Assembly: GCA_014925825.1 (NCBI GenBank)
Contig: JACGCK010000165.1
Location: forward strand, 1 to 64,000
Origin: Pholiota molesta
Taxonomy: Eukaryota; Basidiomycota; Agaricomycetes; Agaricales; Strophariaceae
Length of the DNA stretch: 64,000 nucleotides
Direction of reading: 5' to 3'
A program made the translations under genes and the position numbers. Each line of letters starts with the position of its first letter. The first letter of the stretch is position 1. The notes under the pieces were generated by a model. That model was given only the letters and a program-made list of their open reading frames with translations. It ran no database searches and was not told the DNA's origin. Below are positions 24,999 to 36,916 of the stretch, piece after piece.

Positions 24999-25880
24999 TT
25001 GTGTGAGTGGGTGTTCGACGTGAAGTTGCGATGTGCGACTGGGGAATATGTGGTCCACTTTGACGCGCTTTTATAGAGACGGGGACTCATACTCAGCTTG
25101 GACCCATAAATCGGCGGAAGCGCACATTGTATAGGGATGTTTTGGGCTATGAATGCATGTACGCTTCTTTCAGGCCCAATATACTCCAAACGACAATAAA
25201 CTAATTGTTATGTAAAATTGCAATACAGCGGATACATCCTTGAATATTTGATTATCCATCGGTACCGCAGTAATGTAGTATTACTGGCCATAATTCCAAT
25301 TGGTTATTCTGCCGATTGTCTTTCCACAAGAGGAAGTTGGGTTCACTATCCATTGTCATCACCACCTATCTGCGCGTCCAATGAGCTACCCTGACAATAA
25401 GGGAATTCTATTCCATATCAAACAAGTTCTACGACCCACGCCACATGCAGCAGTGGCCCTAGCAAATAATCCTGTAGTCCCTGTAAACATATTCAGCAGC
25501 AATATATGTCTACGCAGTCAGTGTCCGACTTGTACCTGGCAAAGTACAGAAGCAGCAAATTAGGGGTGGGCGAAGACAATCAACGAGCGAGCCTAATAGC
25601 TTAAAGTGGCATCTTTCGACAGGGCCGCATGAACCCTGATGTAGATATTACCCAAAAAGGGAGTTCGAACGATCGGTGTGTTCACATCAAAAAACAAGAC
25701 AAAAAGAACAATAGAAAATGCAAGCTCTTTTGGGGGGCCTTATGCAGCCTTATGCTGGGCGATGAGCAAATAGCGCATTATCAACAGCAGCACAAATAGG
25801 GGGCATGGCCCTCAGCCATCCCGCCATAGTTCACCTGCGTTCCTGAATCCTGGAGCGCCGGTTCCGACCCATCTTGGACC

Positions 25881-26473
25881 CGTCATAACTGGATAATAGT
25901 AATTATATAGGCATCTTATTGAAGAGACAGTCGCGCGCTTTGTTTAACGCTGACTTGAGCAGGGGCGAGTGCCGTGAGTACTATCAAACCTTTACATCCT
26001 CGTAGGAGCATGGATTCAAGGTTCAGAAAATTTTGTTGAAAGCGGAGAAAGCGCGCTATGCAGAGACAGTTTGATATATCCGACTCAAGTCGGCAGCTTG
26101 TTCCCCAGTCATTCCTATATCGTGAACGGCGCGGAGAATTTCGTCGGTGGTGTTCGTGCACTATTTTTAGCCTGTGTATGTCAAACTGGCTGCTATATTT
26201 AGAATTTCTTAGATGCATGCAATGATTACCTCGACAGACCAGGATGTTGTGTCTTGTGCAGGGAATCGCCCCATGTATTCAAGAGACTATGATAGGTGGT
26301 ATTGTAGTCAGGATTGGCTCTGAATACTGCGGCTGAATTTTGTTAGGGAGCTAAATCTTCGTCTGTGTTGGACCAACTCCGCCCGTCTGTTGCATCCTGA
26401 TGCCAGACGGAGGGAAGTGCTGCATTGTACTGGATACGGTCATGTACGAATTGACTCTTAATCTGAGGCGGCC
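25881..26473. other. Intergenic DNA
   Basis: No gene identified. On the minus strand about 26075-26170 there is a short open, codon-like stretch, but it has stops on both sides and no family assignment. Confidence 0.35.
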
Positions 26474-26480
26474 TATAAAA
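26474..26480 (+). promoter_or_regulatory. TATA box of the small secreted protein gene
   Basis: TATAAAA 107 bp before the ATG, with a pyrimidine-rich stretch between. Confidence 0.55.
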
Positions 26481-26586
26481 GACCTAGCTTCAGTCCTCCA
26501 ATTTTATCGGCAGTCTCGCCTTCACCTCTTGCAGCTCAAAAAAAAAAATCAGCACCACTTCCGATAAACCCAGTTCTAGGTTAAAC

Positions 26587-27474
26587 ATGTTCTCTTTCGA
26601 ATCTCTCCTTACTGCATCTCTCCTCACCATGGCCGGAGTAATTCAGACCTCCGCTGCTCCTGTACGTTTGCATCATACAGCTACCTTGAACGAATGCTGA
26701 TTCGAAATGGTATTACTTTTGCACGGATTTACCACACCAGACGCAAGGATGCTTCATCCCACCACCAGAAAACTACACATTCCAGAGCGTGTCCTTCCCC
26801 GGGAAGATTGTCCGCATCGGCGGCGCGATCGCGCCCAACAGCGATGGCTTTACTCTGGGTCTGGAGAAAGCCCCCCTTCAGGGGAACGTGGGGACGGTAC
26901 GTGCATCCCATCCTCGACGTACAATTCACATGTAGTACTCGAAACTAAAGCATGGGGATATGCAGTTCACTCTTTCGAGCGCGGAGGAAGGTGGCTTCCA
27001 TATCTTGAACGTCGAGGAGGGCCTTACCCTCGCGACGTTGATCGAATCCGTGGGTTATTCCCTCATATTCGCATACTGTCTGCTCAGGCATCTTTCGATC
27101 AGTAGAACCTCACCCTTCCCGAAGCCGCTTTCACGGCGCCCCCCTCCACCTACGCCATCCAATGCGCCGGGGCCGGAGAGTTCATCGTGAGTCTCCTCCA
27201 TCCATCAGCCATACCCGTTCCGCAGCTCCAATTGCCGTTTGCTCACGTATTTGACGCTGATAGATCAAGGCCGTCGACGCGGACTTGGTGTGGACGACTA
27301 TCCCAGGAACGCGCGTGGGCGATGCGCAGCAGGGCGTTGCAACGGTACGCATTCGTCTATTATCTTATATCTGAGACTGTGTGTGCGCCTCATTAAACAT
27401 TCACACTGACATAGGTGGAGATGCTCCCTGCCGATGGATCTGATGCCCAGCGCTTCTTGTTGAATGCGCTCTAA
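26587..27474 (+). CDS. Small secreted protein, family not recognised
   Basis: CDS join(26587..26661,26741..26896,26966..27049,27106..27186,27264..27344,27415..27474), 178 aa. All five introns (51-79 nt) are phase 0, so each exon is a whole number of codons. Residues 1-24 form a signal peptide (MFSFESLLTASLLTMAG core, then QTSAAP). The mature part has TQGCFIPPPENYTFQSVSFP, then GKIVRIGGAIAP, a middle rich in Gly/Glu, and CAGAGEF near the end. The two Cys could pair. No membrane segment, GPI signal or catalytic motif is evident. The third intron uses the second of two adjacent acceptors (CAGTAG), because the first would place TAG in frame. Probably one of the small secreted proteins common in wood-decay fungi; function unknown. 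Confidence 0.8.
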
Positions 27475-28178
27475 ATGGAATGGCTATTGATGCACTGCTG
27501 TAGCACGGACATTATTTTTTCTTTTCTGATACGCTTGGAATTTTTGTAGCAACCGTCGATGAATATATATATATCCATAGTTTCCCACAGAACATTTGGA
27601 ATTTGCTCACAAAGTTCATAGTGCAGAATGCACCAAACAGCATCTGGGGGCAGAATATAGTGACCATCTTTGAAGGTTTGCAATTCATCTTTGAAATTGA
27701 CTTGTAGAGAAGCATGATCCAGGCCCTTTCTGGATGTATTTGAAGAGGTACTTGAACTGTGAGAAAGTGCTGGGTTGTGCCGCGGACGTGGGAGTGTGGG
27801 AAGGTGACCGTGACGTGCGTTGGGGAAAGTGTGACGGAGGAGTGTTGATTGGTATCGTCTTCGCCGCCTCGCGTGTCGGGCTGTCCTGCCTCGTCGCTGT
27901 CCAATCCATCGTCCCCGCTCTCCCAGCACTCTCCAGCCACCCCCCAGCGTCTTACCGCCGAGAATAGAGCCCGCCGGAGACCATATCGGCCAGTGACTCA
28001 CGCCGCGTCGCCCCCGCAGCCCGCCCATCTCTGGACCCCTTCGCGCCAGAGACGCGCCAGACATCGACGCGCAGGCCGTCCCCAGCGTATGTCCCTCCAT
28101 CCGGCCCCTTCTCCCCGCCCCGCTGACCCCCCGCAGCCGTACTGCCCTCCATCGCGCACCGCACCCCCCCTCCCCAAC
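27475..28178 (+). promoter_or_regulatory. SNF5 upstream region with a probable 5'-UTR intron
   Basis: No separate gene. A good intron, GTATGT at 28087 to CCGCAG at 28136 (50 nt, branch-like CTGAC), lies in the presumed leader 42 bp before the SNF5 ATG. Long open frames here on both strands result from C-rich composition. Confidence 0.45.
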
Positions 28179-31100
28179 ATGAACACCAACTTTTCGCCCC
28201 AGGGCGGCAGCAGCGGCGGCATAAACCCCGCCATGCTCGCCGCCTTCCAACAGCAAAAGGCCGCCGCCTCCTTCAACCCCAACATCAACCCAGCCCAGCT
28301 CCTCAACGGCGCCGCGGGGGGCTACCCCCCGTCCAACATGTCCCTCTCCATGGCGGGCATGAACGGCGCAGGCAGCACCATCTCCCCCAGCCAGCTCATG
28401 CACCACCAGCACCAGCAGCAGATCGCCAACGGCCTCATGATGGGCAACGGCGGCAGCGGCGGCGGCGGCGCCATCAACCCCGCTGCCCTCTCCGCGCCCT
28501 CCTCCTCCCAGCACCACCCAGGCCAACAGCAACTGCACCAAGGCCAGCAGGGCCCCGGCCAGTCCTCCATCAACATGTACGCTGTCCTCAACGCCCTCCA
28601 CCTCACCCGCGAGCAGTTCGGCGCCCTCGGCCAAAACGAGCGCCAGATGGCCCTCGCCAAGTACATGTCCATGGCCCAACAGCACCAGCAGCAGCAGAAC
28701 CAGCAGAACCAGCTCGAGCGCATGCAGCAGCAGCAGCAACAACACCAGCAGCAGCAGCAACAGCAACAGCACCAGCAACAACAGCAGCTCCAACAGCAAC
28801 AGCAACAACAGCTCGAGCGCCAGGCGATGGCGATGGGCATCTCCCCAGGCAGCATGGGGCCCATGTCCGCCGGGGGCATGTCCGGCATGGGCATGAACGC
28901 CATGTCCCCCATGAACATGGCGCACATGAGCGCCCTCGCCCAGGCGCAGGCCGGCGCCTTCGACCGGCCCTCCTCCTCCGCCTCCTCGCATTCCGCCTCG
29001 CAGCAGGCCCCCGCGCAGAACCAGAACCAGAACCAGGGCCAGGGGCCGAGCGCGGGCCAGAACCAGATGATGCCGCCCCCGCCCCCGCGGCCCCCCACGG
29101 CGCAGGGCGGCGGCCAGCTCTCCCAGCTGCACCAGCAGCAGCTCGCCCAGGCGCAGCAGCAGCAACTCCAGCATCAGCAGCATCAACAGCAGCAGCAGCA
29201 GGCCCAGGGCCAAGGCCAAGGCCAGCACCCCTCGCGCCCGGGCACCGCGCTCGCCCACCGCTCGCCGACCATCCCAGGCCCGCAGTCGGCGTCGATGCAG
29301 GAGATGATGCAGGCGCAAAGACCGCAGAGCCGCATCGTACGTCCTCTTTCCTTCCTTTCATGCGCGATCGCTAGCTATGGTCGTCGATTCTAACATAAAC
29401 ACCGTACATCTTATCTACAGGGCCAGCGCAACGACAACAACAACATGATGAACGGCTTCAAGCCCCCATCCGCCCAGCAACAACAACAACTACTACACCA
29501 GCAGCAGCAAGCCATGTTCGGCAACGCCTCGCAAGGGCAGCAAACCCGCCCGCCCTCCTCCCAGGGCAGCCAACAGCAAGGCCAGCACCCACACCAACAG
29601 CAGCAGCAGCACCCCCAGCAACACGCACAGCAGCAGCACGCCTCCTCCTCCAACCCCAACCCCGCCAACAACAACAACAACGCGCACCCACCCTCCTCCT
29701 CCGCGTCGCCGCCCGCCGGGATGCACTCGCCCTACCACGGCACGAAGCGCAAGCTCGCTGGCGACCCCAGCAGCACCGGCAACCCCAGCAGCGGCATGCC
29801 CTCCGCCCTGTCCTCCATGGGCCTCGGCGGCGGCGGCATGAACAGCGGTAACAACCCCAGCATGGCCGGGCTCGGCGGCATGCAGGGCATCCCCGGGCTC
29901 TCCTCATCCTCCTCCTCCTCGAATATGGCAGCGAACATGGCGAACATGCCCAGCCTGACGCAGATGGGGGCTCTGAGCGGCGGCGGTGGTGGTCTGGGCG
30001 GCGGGATGCCTGGCAGCCCCCGGATCGGCGGAATCGGGCTCGGCGGGCCGCCGGGGGGCGCGATGGGCCCGCCGGGCTTGCCGCGCAGTATCTCTGGAGA
30101 TGGGATGGGTGGGATGGGCGGGATGAGCGGAGGAATGGGAGGTGGGATGGGAGGAATGAGCGGAGGAATGGGAGGAGGAATGGGTGGAATGAGCGGTGGA
30201 ATGGGAGGAATGAGTGGAGGTATGGGCGGCGGCATGGGCTCGTCGATGGGCAACATGATGGGAACCATGCCCGGCATGCCCGGAAACATGGGCATGGGCG
30301 GCGGGATGCCCAGCATGGGCAGCATGGGCATGCAGCCCAACATCATGAACGGCCCGCGCGGCTCGCCCCGCCCCCAGTCCTCCATGGGCATGGCCGGCCT
30401 CCCAGGCGGCATGGCAGGAGGAGGCACGATGAACATGGGCGCAGGCAGCATGGGCATGGGCAGCCCCGCGGGCCTCGGGCCCATGGGCCCCATGTCCAGC
30501 GCCAGCGCCAGCAGCAACCCCGCCATGAACATGAGCATCGACATCCCCGCGCGCGGGCAGCCGCAGACTCCCCTCCGCCAGGGCTCGCACCCGCCGCAGG
30601 CCGCGCCGACGCCCCCGCACGCGCAGATGCACACGCCCGCGCACGCCCCGGGCACGCCCATTCGACAGGGCTCGCTGCCGCCCGCCGCGCAGAGCCCGAT
30701 GGGGCTGGCGCGCGGCGGCATGCCCGGCGGGATGGGCATGGGCATGGGTCTGGGTGCAGGCGGGATGGGCGGACCAGGCGGGCGCATGGCGCCGTCGAGC
30801 CCGCACCCTGCTGCCGCGGGTATGGGCGGCGCGCAGGCGATGGCGATGACGCCGTCGCTCTCCGCCTCGACGCTGGGCTCTTTGGGCGCGCCTCAGCTGG
30901 GCGCGTCTGCGCTCGCGCCAGGCGCAACCTCCAGCGGGCTGCCCTCCTCCTCCGCGCTCTCAGCCACGCCCCAAATGGCCGCAGCCACACCCAGCGCAGG
31001 CGGCGTCGCCGCCGGGCCCACCGCCAACGGCCTCGGCGCTTCCCCAGGCGGGCCGCAGATGGCGCCCGCGGCGACCCAGCCCGCCGGCGCGAACTACAAC

Positions 31101-34100
31101 CCCAAGACGACCAAGGTGACGCTCGTGCCGCTGCTCACGTCGCAGAGCACGATCCCGCCGCTCTCTTCCGCGGAGATCGCGCAGGTCCAAGAGTGGATGG
31201 CCGCGGACCGCGCGTACGAGGCGCGCGTGCGCGAGATGCAGGGGCGCATGCTCGACGAGGCGCGCGCGGCGTTCGGCGTCGGCGGCGCCGCGGGCCTGCA
31301 GTGGTGGGAGCGCGGCGCGCCGGGGAACGGCGTCGGGAACTGGAACCGCTGGCGCCGCCCGCGGGAGGCGTTCGACGTGCGGTACCCGCGGTCGCGGCGC
31401 GAGGGGCAGTCGCGGAGCGGAAGGAAGGGGGCACGGCGCGAGGGGCTGCGATTGTGGGTGCCTTTTATCTATGAGAATATGTGTGCGTGAGCTGATCGTG
31501 TTCTATGATTATCTTTATTCAGGCCGCGCAAGATTGCGCCGGAGGACGCAAATAGGCCGGAGGCCCTCGTTCCCATTCGCATCGAGTTTGACGTCGAGCA
31601 TCACAAGATGCGCGACACCTTTGTTTGGAATCTCAACGGTCCGTCTTTCGCTTCCTCGCTGCAGCTGCCGAACCTCTCTGACATCTCGCCCCTTCTAGAT
31701 CCCGTCGTCACGCCCGAACTCTTCGCCCAAACCGTCGTCGAAGACTACAACCTCGCGCCGTCCTACCACAGCGTCATCGTCAAGTCCATCCAGGACCAGC
31801 TGACCGACTTCCGCATGCACTCGACCAACTACGACGGCGACGGCACGGAGCTCTTGGATGACGAGGGCCAAGCCGTGATCAAAGGCACCCTCGACGACGA
31901 AGAGGCCAAGTGGTGGGAGGTGTGGCGCCGCCGCGTCAAGCTACAGAGCGCGCGGGCGCTGGCCGAAGCGAGAGCGCTCGCGGACGAAGACGAAGAGGGC
32001 ACGGGACGCAGTGGAAGTCGCCAGCGCCACACCAGCCGCAAGCGCCAGAAAGTCAAGGTCGAGGACCTCGACGACGACGCGGACGCGGACGTCAGCATGT
32101 TGGCGGACAACGAAGGCGAGGAAGAGGACGAGCAGAATGAAAGCTACGCCAAGGAGAAGAGCGTCGTGTTCGACCTGGATGACGACGAGTTCAGTCCGCT
32201 CAGTCTGGAGGATATCAAGCTGGATGAAAAGGCGATGCACGAGGACATGCGAATTTTGATCAAGGTGCGTTTTTATATACGCTGTTATCCTTCGCCGGGA
32301 TTCTAACTCTTGCCTCTCTTAGTTGGACATCATCGTCGGGTCCGTCAAGCTCGATGACCAATTCGAATGGGATCTAGATAACCCCATGGCCTCGCCCGAG
32401 GACTTCGCAGAGGTGTACACGCAAGAGCTAGGACTTGGTGGCGAATTCAAGTATGTCATTTCTCCCTTCCCTCTTATATCTGTTTTTAGCGTTTTGAATC
32501 TTCGCTGTAAATAACTTGATGCTGATCCGTGATCGTCGTTTTGCTTGTGTCTTGCAGAACTGCTATTGCCCATTCTATCAGAGAGCAAGTCCAGACATAT
32601 CAGAAGTCTCTATTCCTGGTTGGACACCCCTCCGACGGCACGGCTGTGCAGGACGACGATCTCAAACAATCCTTCTTGCCCAGCCTCACCTCAGGTGCCC
32701 GTCCTTCCAGCGAGGTGGGCTTGTTCACACCTTTGCTCAACTACCTCAGCGATGGCGACCTCGAGCGGACGGAAAAGGAAAGAGACAAGGATCTCAACAA
32801 GCGCCGCAAGCGGAATACCCGTGGACGCAGAGGCATTGCCCTCCCAGATCGCGAGCCCATCAGGACCTACCGTACTCCTGCCATCGGGTTCCCAGAGCTG
32901 GACGCTGCGACGCTGGCTCTGGCCGCGGCTGCAAGCGCGCCCATGTCGCGCCGTGCCGCTGCCGCGGCGGCCTCGCTCACGATTGCCAACATGGTTGCCT
33001 CCGAAAATGGAATCGCATTCACACCGCAGATGCCGTCTGCGCCGCAGCCGCCTCCCCAAGCCACGGCATCCAAGGACAAGAAACCCAAGGGTCTGTTCAA
33101 GCCGCCTGCGTACCCTTCCTCGGTGCTCCGTCCAAGAGCACATGTTGTGGCGCCCACGCCATCGACAGCTGCCGATGTGTCATCCATGCCTTCTGTGCCC
33201 GCCGACAACGAAGCACCCTCTTCGTCTTCGTCTGCCGCGCCGCCTGCTCAAGATAGCAGATCCAACAAGATCATCACTGCGAAGAGGCAAAAGGAACTCG
33301 AACGAGAAGCGAAGGAGAAGGAGTTTGTGGACGGACAGCACCCCAACTACATCGACGGTGTCTGGCACTGTTCTAACTGCGGTTGTCCTGAGAGCATCGC
33401 CGTTGGAAGGAGAAAGGGGCCTTTGGGCGATAAGTCGCAGTGCGGTACTTGTGGTATGTGGCTTATATATTTCCACGTTACGTGGGTTTGACATTCATCT
33501 TTTATAGGCAAATTCTGGCACAGGCACCGAAGGCCAAGACCGGTCGAGTACAATTCAGATCCGGACTTCCATTCCGGCATCAAACAAAAGGAAAACGACG
33601 GAGGGAAAACGCCTGCCTCGAAGAAAAGGGGTGCGGCTTCTGCCCTGCGTGTGCAGAGCGCAGCACTCAGCACACCAGCAGCGGATGCCTCTGAGCCACA
33701 AACACCGACACGCTCGAATGGAGATATGGACCGTCGGTCCGCCTCACCCCATGGCAATGATGACGATAGAGGCGTGTCGCCCATCTCGACTGCTTCGAGT
33801 GCCTCGGAGGCGCCACTGGCGCAACGGGTCAAGCTGAATGGCGCGAACCATGCGAAATCGACCCCAACACCTGCCCCAGCGCCAGTGACGCCCGCGAAAG
33901 CGCAAACCGCTGATCCTTTAACATCGCCGAGCACTCAAGCAGCAGCCGCACCTCCCTCCCCTACAAAAACATGGGTAAGTACCCCGGGCCCCCATCATGA
34001 CATGACGACGTTCTAATCATTCATTCGCATCCTAGCCACCTAATTGGCTCTCGAACGCGATGCAGGCCATGCAAGTAAAATACCCCAATGACAAGTTCGA

Positions 34101-34420
34101 AGTGATACTGCGCAAAGTGAACGCCAGTAGCACACCTGAATGGCGCATCAAGTGCTTGGATTGTCCTGGAAAGGTGCGTAGTCCTGCGTGATTCAAGCAT
34201 TTCGAGATGATCCTAATTTGTTATGTGTGATTATCTCTAGTTGTATACCCCAGGCCCCGGAGAGACGCTCTCGAACTATGACGTACACCTGAAAAACCGC
34301 CAGCACCGCCAGCGTGTCAACGATCGCCTTTCTGGTGCTGCAGCAGCTAGTGTGGAAGGATCAACTTCAGCGGCGACCACGGACGCTGCTGCTGCCGCTG
34401 CTGCTGCTGCAAAACCATAG
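28179..34420 (+). CDS. SNF5: SNF5/SMARCB1-type SWI/SNF chromatin-remodelling subunit
   Basis: CDS join(28179..29336,29421..31453,31523..31638,31699..32264,32323..32450,32558..33453,33508..33974,34036..34173,34241..34420), 1893 aa. Core subunit of the nuclear SWI/SNF complex. Residues 1-1050 are low complexity: poly-Gln/His tracts about 165-215 and in the second exon, then a Gly-Met tract about 610-740. The SNF5 domain begins near 1075 with LVPIRIEFDVEHHKMRDTF and WNLNDPVVTPELFAQ; the second repeat is LDIIVGSVKLDDQFEWDLDN. A GATA-like zinc finger (CSNCGCPES...CGTCGKFWHRHRRPRP) lies near 1610-1640, and a conserved C-terminal block (PPNWL, EWRIKCLDCPGKLYTPGPGE) precedes an Ala-rich tail. The intron 31639-31698 is 60 nt, in frame and stop-free, so its retention would add 20 residues in the domain. 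The length resembles yeast Snf5 rather than the short Sfh1 type. Confidence 0.95.
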
Positions 34421-34794
34421 TTCGAATGCAGTCTCGGATATTCCTTGGTTTTTCTTGCTCTCCATTTACCACCTACTGCTACCTATCTCTGTTTTTTTCT
34501 TCTCTTGTTCTTTTTTCCCGTGCCTTTCTATCTCCCTCTCATTAGTACGTACAGTCTCCCAACTGGCTTGTTGTGTTCCTGTTTTCTTATCACGTAAGGC
34601 TCTCTGTATTGTTATACGGTTCGATCTGTAATTCCAAACTAATTGGATAATTCATGACTAAAATTGGTGTACGAACTGATAACAAAAGGAACGTAGGAAG
34701 GAGGGGCAAACCCATGCCAGAGTTGTCTCAGGACAGCTGTTCAACGTCAAAAAAGAGGATTACTACCGCCATACGATTACAAAGTCCCTGCCCG

Positions 34795-35096
34795 CGTTCA
34801 ACGAGCATGACAATAGCAGCATCTTACCCAAATCTTATCGGCGCTCAGGGAATTTGGAAAGTATAGTTTACATGCACGCGATACTCCTCTGGGATAGAGA
34901 TCTTGTAAAGAGCATCTTGATTGGTGGAAGACGTCTGCTTGAGATGGACGGTGCGGCGGTAGTCGTCGTTGGCGAAATGCTGAGGAGGTGGAAGTCGATC
35001 TACGCTGTGTGTCAGAGCGCTGGCGCTGCATGAAGGGCACGTACGATGATGACGAGGGCGAGGGCGAGGAGCGCTTATCGCAGATTTCGGCGTCAT
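34795..35096 (-). pseudogene. Mannosyltransferase 5' fragment
   Basis: The minus strand repeats the start of the mannosyltransferase at 41490: ATG then TP, a first intron of similar place and sequence (GTACGT...AG), then FANDDYRR and a stretch ending IPEEYRVHVNY, followed by a stop. The membrane segment is frameshifted. Similarity extends about 40 bp beyond the ATG into the promoter (TGTCTATTCTTGG near 35130). The rest of the gene is absent. Confidence 0.7.
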
Positions 35097-35404
35097 GACA
35101 TCTTGCAGATGATCATGTGGACTCTATGCGCATGTCTATTCTTGGGTGTAAGTAATGTCCTTTGGCCTCTACCAATGCTCATGCACACCGGATGCACCTC
35201 CCTCCCATACAAATGCTACTTCCACCTGGGTCAGTACTATTATCGGCTTTGTGCTAAATTGTCAATAAATTGTTCCATCATTTCACGTTACAGGTATCCA
35301 ATATCATGGGCGCTTGTTGGGCGCTTGACGTACGTTATATAATACCACACATATCCTACAGTAACATTGATGATTGAACTAGAAAGTGGGTACTGGTTGG
35401 TAAT

Positions 35405-36241
35405 TTAAAAACTTCGGCCCAGAGCCTCCATAACAGGACGATACAAGACAAAATATGTGACGGGGATTATCGTCAATCCTACTATGACTGACAAGGTAAT
35501 GGAAATTGCCCTTGCCTCCTCTAGCCATGTAAAAGCGAGTACCGACATGGTCAGAGATACAATGCCGAAGTAAAAAGTGACCAACCCTAAGCCATTTACC
35601 AGAGAAAAAATGAATAAGTTCATTGAAGCGGCTGGTTTTGAATGAAAGCAACTTACAAAGATAGCGTAACCGGTTCCAGAGAGGGGTAATTCCGCATCTT
35701 TCTAAGACTTGCTTGGGGTCAGAGGAGTAAAAATATTCTTCTTCCTCTTCTTTACCAAGGGTATCAAGGAGGACGAGTGACCCAATGGTAGCATTGATAT
35801 TGAGAAAAAGAGCGGTATAGCAGAGCACCATGACAAGGTTTTGATATCTGGGCTCTCTATTACTTAGGCCCTCGTTGCCCTTGAAGAATGCTAAAAATTG
35901 CGAAGCAGCTCCGGCCAAAAGACCCGACTATGGCATGTTGACATGTCAGCACCATGTCTAAGAAAATATTTGATTGTATAGCCTACCAGTACTGCACCAT
36001 TCGATGCTCTCAATTGCCAACCATCCTGTACTTCCTTCACAATGCTAGGAGGTTCATCTATTTTGAAAGAAGGTTTAGCTTATCAAGGCCTCCATAGACA
36101 AAGATAGTGTGTTAAATACAATCGATGTGGACTAGTCGAGAATTGTGTCGCTCCCAGTTCTGGACCAATTGGGAATTATTCCAAGGTTTTAAGCATGTAA
36201 GTGTTGACATGACGTACATCTAGATTCGAAGCAATAGACAT
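35405..36241 (-). CDS. Multi-pass membrane protein, paralogue 1
   Basis: Minus strand; well supported exons 36057..35987, 35927..35657 and 35586..35405, in phase. A likely first exon starts at the ATG at 36241 (MSIAS), but its donor does not give the right phase, so the N-terminus is open. The protein has a short hydrophilic N-part (EVQDGWQLRASNGAVL), a hydrophobic segment SGLLAGAASQFLAFF, a second YQNLVMVLCYTALFLNINAT, a charged Glu-rich loop, then two more (LVTFYFGIVSLTMSVLAFTW and IVGLTIIPVTYFVLY). No catalytic motif. It belongs to a small membrane-protein type common in Agaricomycetes; function unknown. It is a head-to-head inverted paralogue of 36910-37792. Confidence 0.65.
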
Positions 36242-36916
36242 GTTCCAGCGGGGCTGCAAGTAATACTGAGTCTGTGGCTAAAGCTGAAGCAGTCTTGAAT
36301 TGTCACCTATGCAACAGACGGTGGAAAGATAGGATGTCTAATATATGATTGGTACATGTGTTTGCTGAGCTTTTCTTGGATTATGCTTGTTCTTCGGGCT
36401 GCGTCTGGCTGTGTGCGTGCTTGCATGCACCATAAACATGAGGCCGCTGAGGCGTGCCCAAAGGCCATGTTGTCGACAATGTACTTACACGTGTCGTCAC
36501 TGCCATGCTGGTGCCAGTAGGTGCAAGACCATGCCACACAGCCTTCCTCACATTCCCAGCGCACGTAAGGGGCAATTATAAGTTCATGCGAAGCTCCGCA
36601 AACGCATTTGCTAATTTTCTATATATTGAACACCCTTGCTGTCCACCGGCGACCGCACAACCTTGACCTCGTGTCAATAGGGCTTTCGTGCTGGCATGCC
36701 TATCAAGGCCTGTGGCCGGAGGCCTCGCGTTCGTGGTGCCTCCAAAATTGCGCACAGCCTGATGGGCAAGCATAATCCAGTACAAAGCTCAGCACATACA
36801 TTCGACAATTGTATATTGATCCCTAGTTGTCCTATCAAGGCTGCTTCAGTCTTAGCCACAGACTCAGTACCCAGTATCATTTGCAGCCTCGCCCAAGCCT
36901 CGCCGGAACATGTCTA
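36235..36916. repeat. Inverted promoter repeats between the membrane-protein pair
   Basis: The left arm (about 36235-36300, with GAGTCTGTGGCTAAAGC) and the right arm (about 36838-36916, with TTAGCCACAGACTC) are inverted copies covering the start codon and proximal promoter of each paralogue. The spacer between them (36300-36838) shows no gene. Confidence 0.65.

Larger units (their letters stand above)
24125..25880 (-). repeat. Duplicated module C (inverted)
   Basis: Inverted copy of modules A and B: the hydrolase fragment at the left, then the pheromone gene on the minus strand, its promoter, the GGTACCGATGG word (read on minus, near 25257) and the T-rich block (near 25690, as A-rich on plus). 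Confidence 0.8.

Noticed and set aside
27471..29318. 615-codon minus-strand open frame opposite SNF5
   Set aside because: It mirrors the Gln/Ala-rich codons of SNF5 (CAG read as CTG), is Leu-rich throughout and has no start context or domain; a composition shadow.
29732..30787. 351-codon minus-strand frame rich in Pro, Met and Ile
   Set aside because: Exact shadow of the Gly-Met repeat of SNF5.
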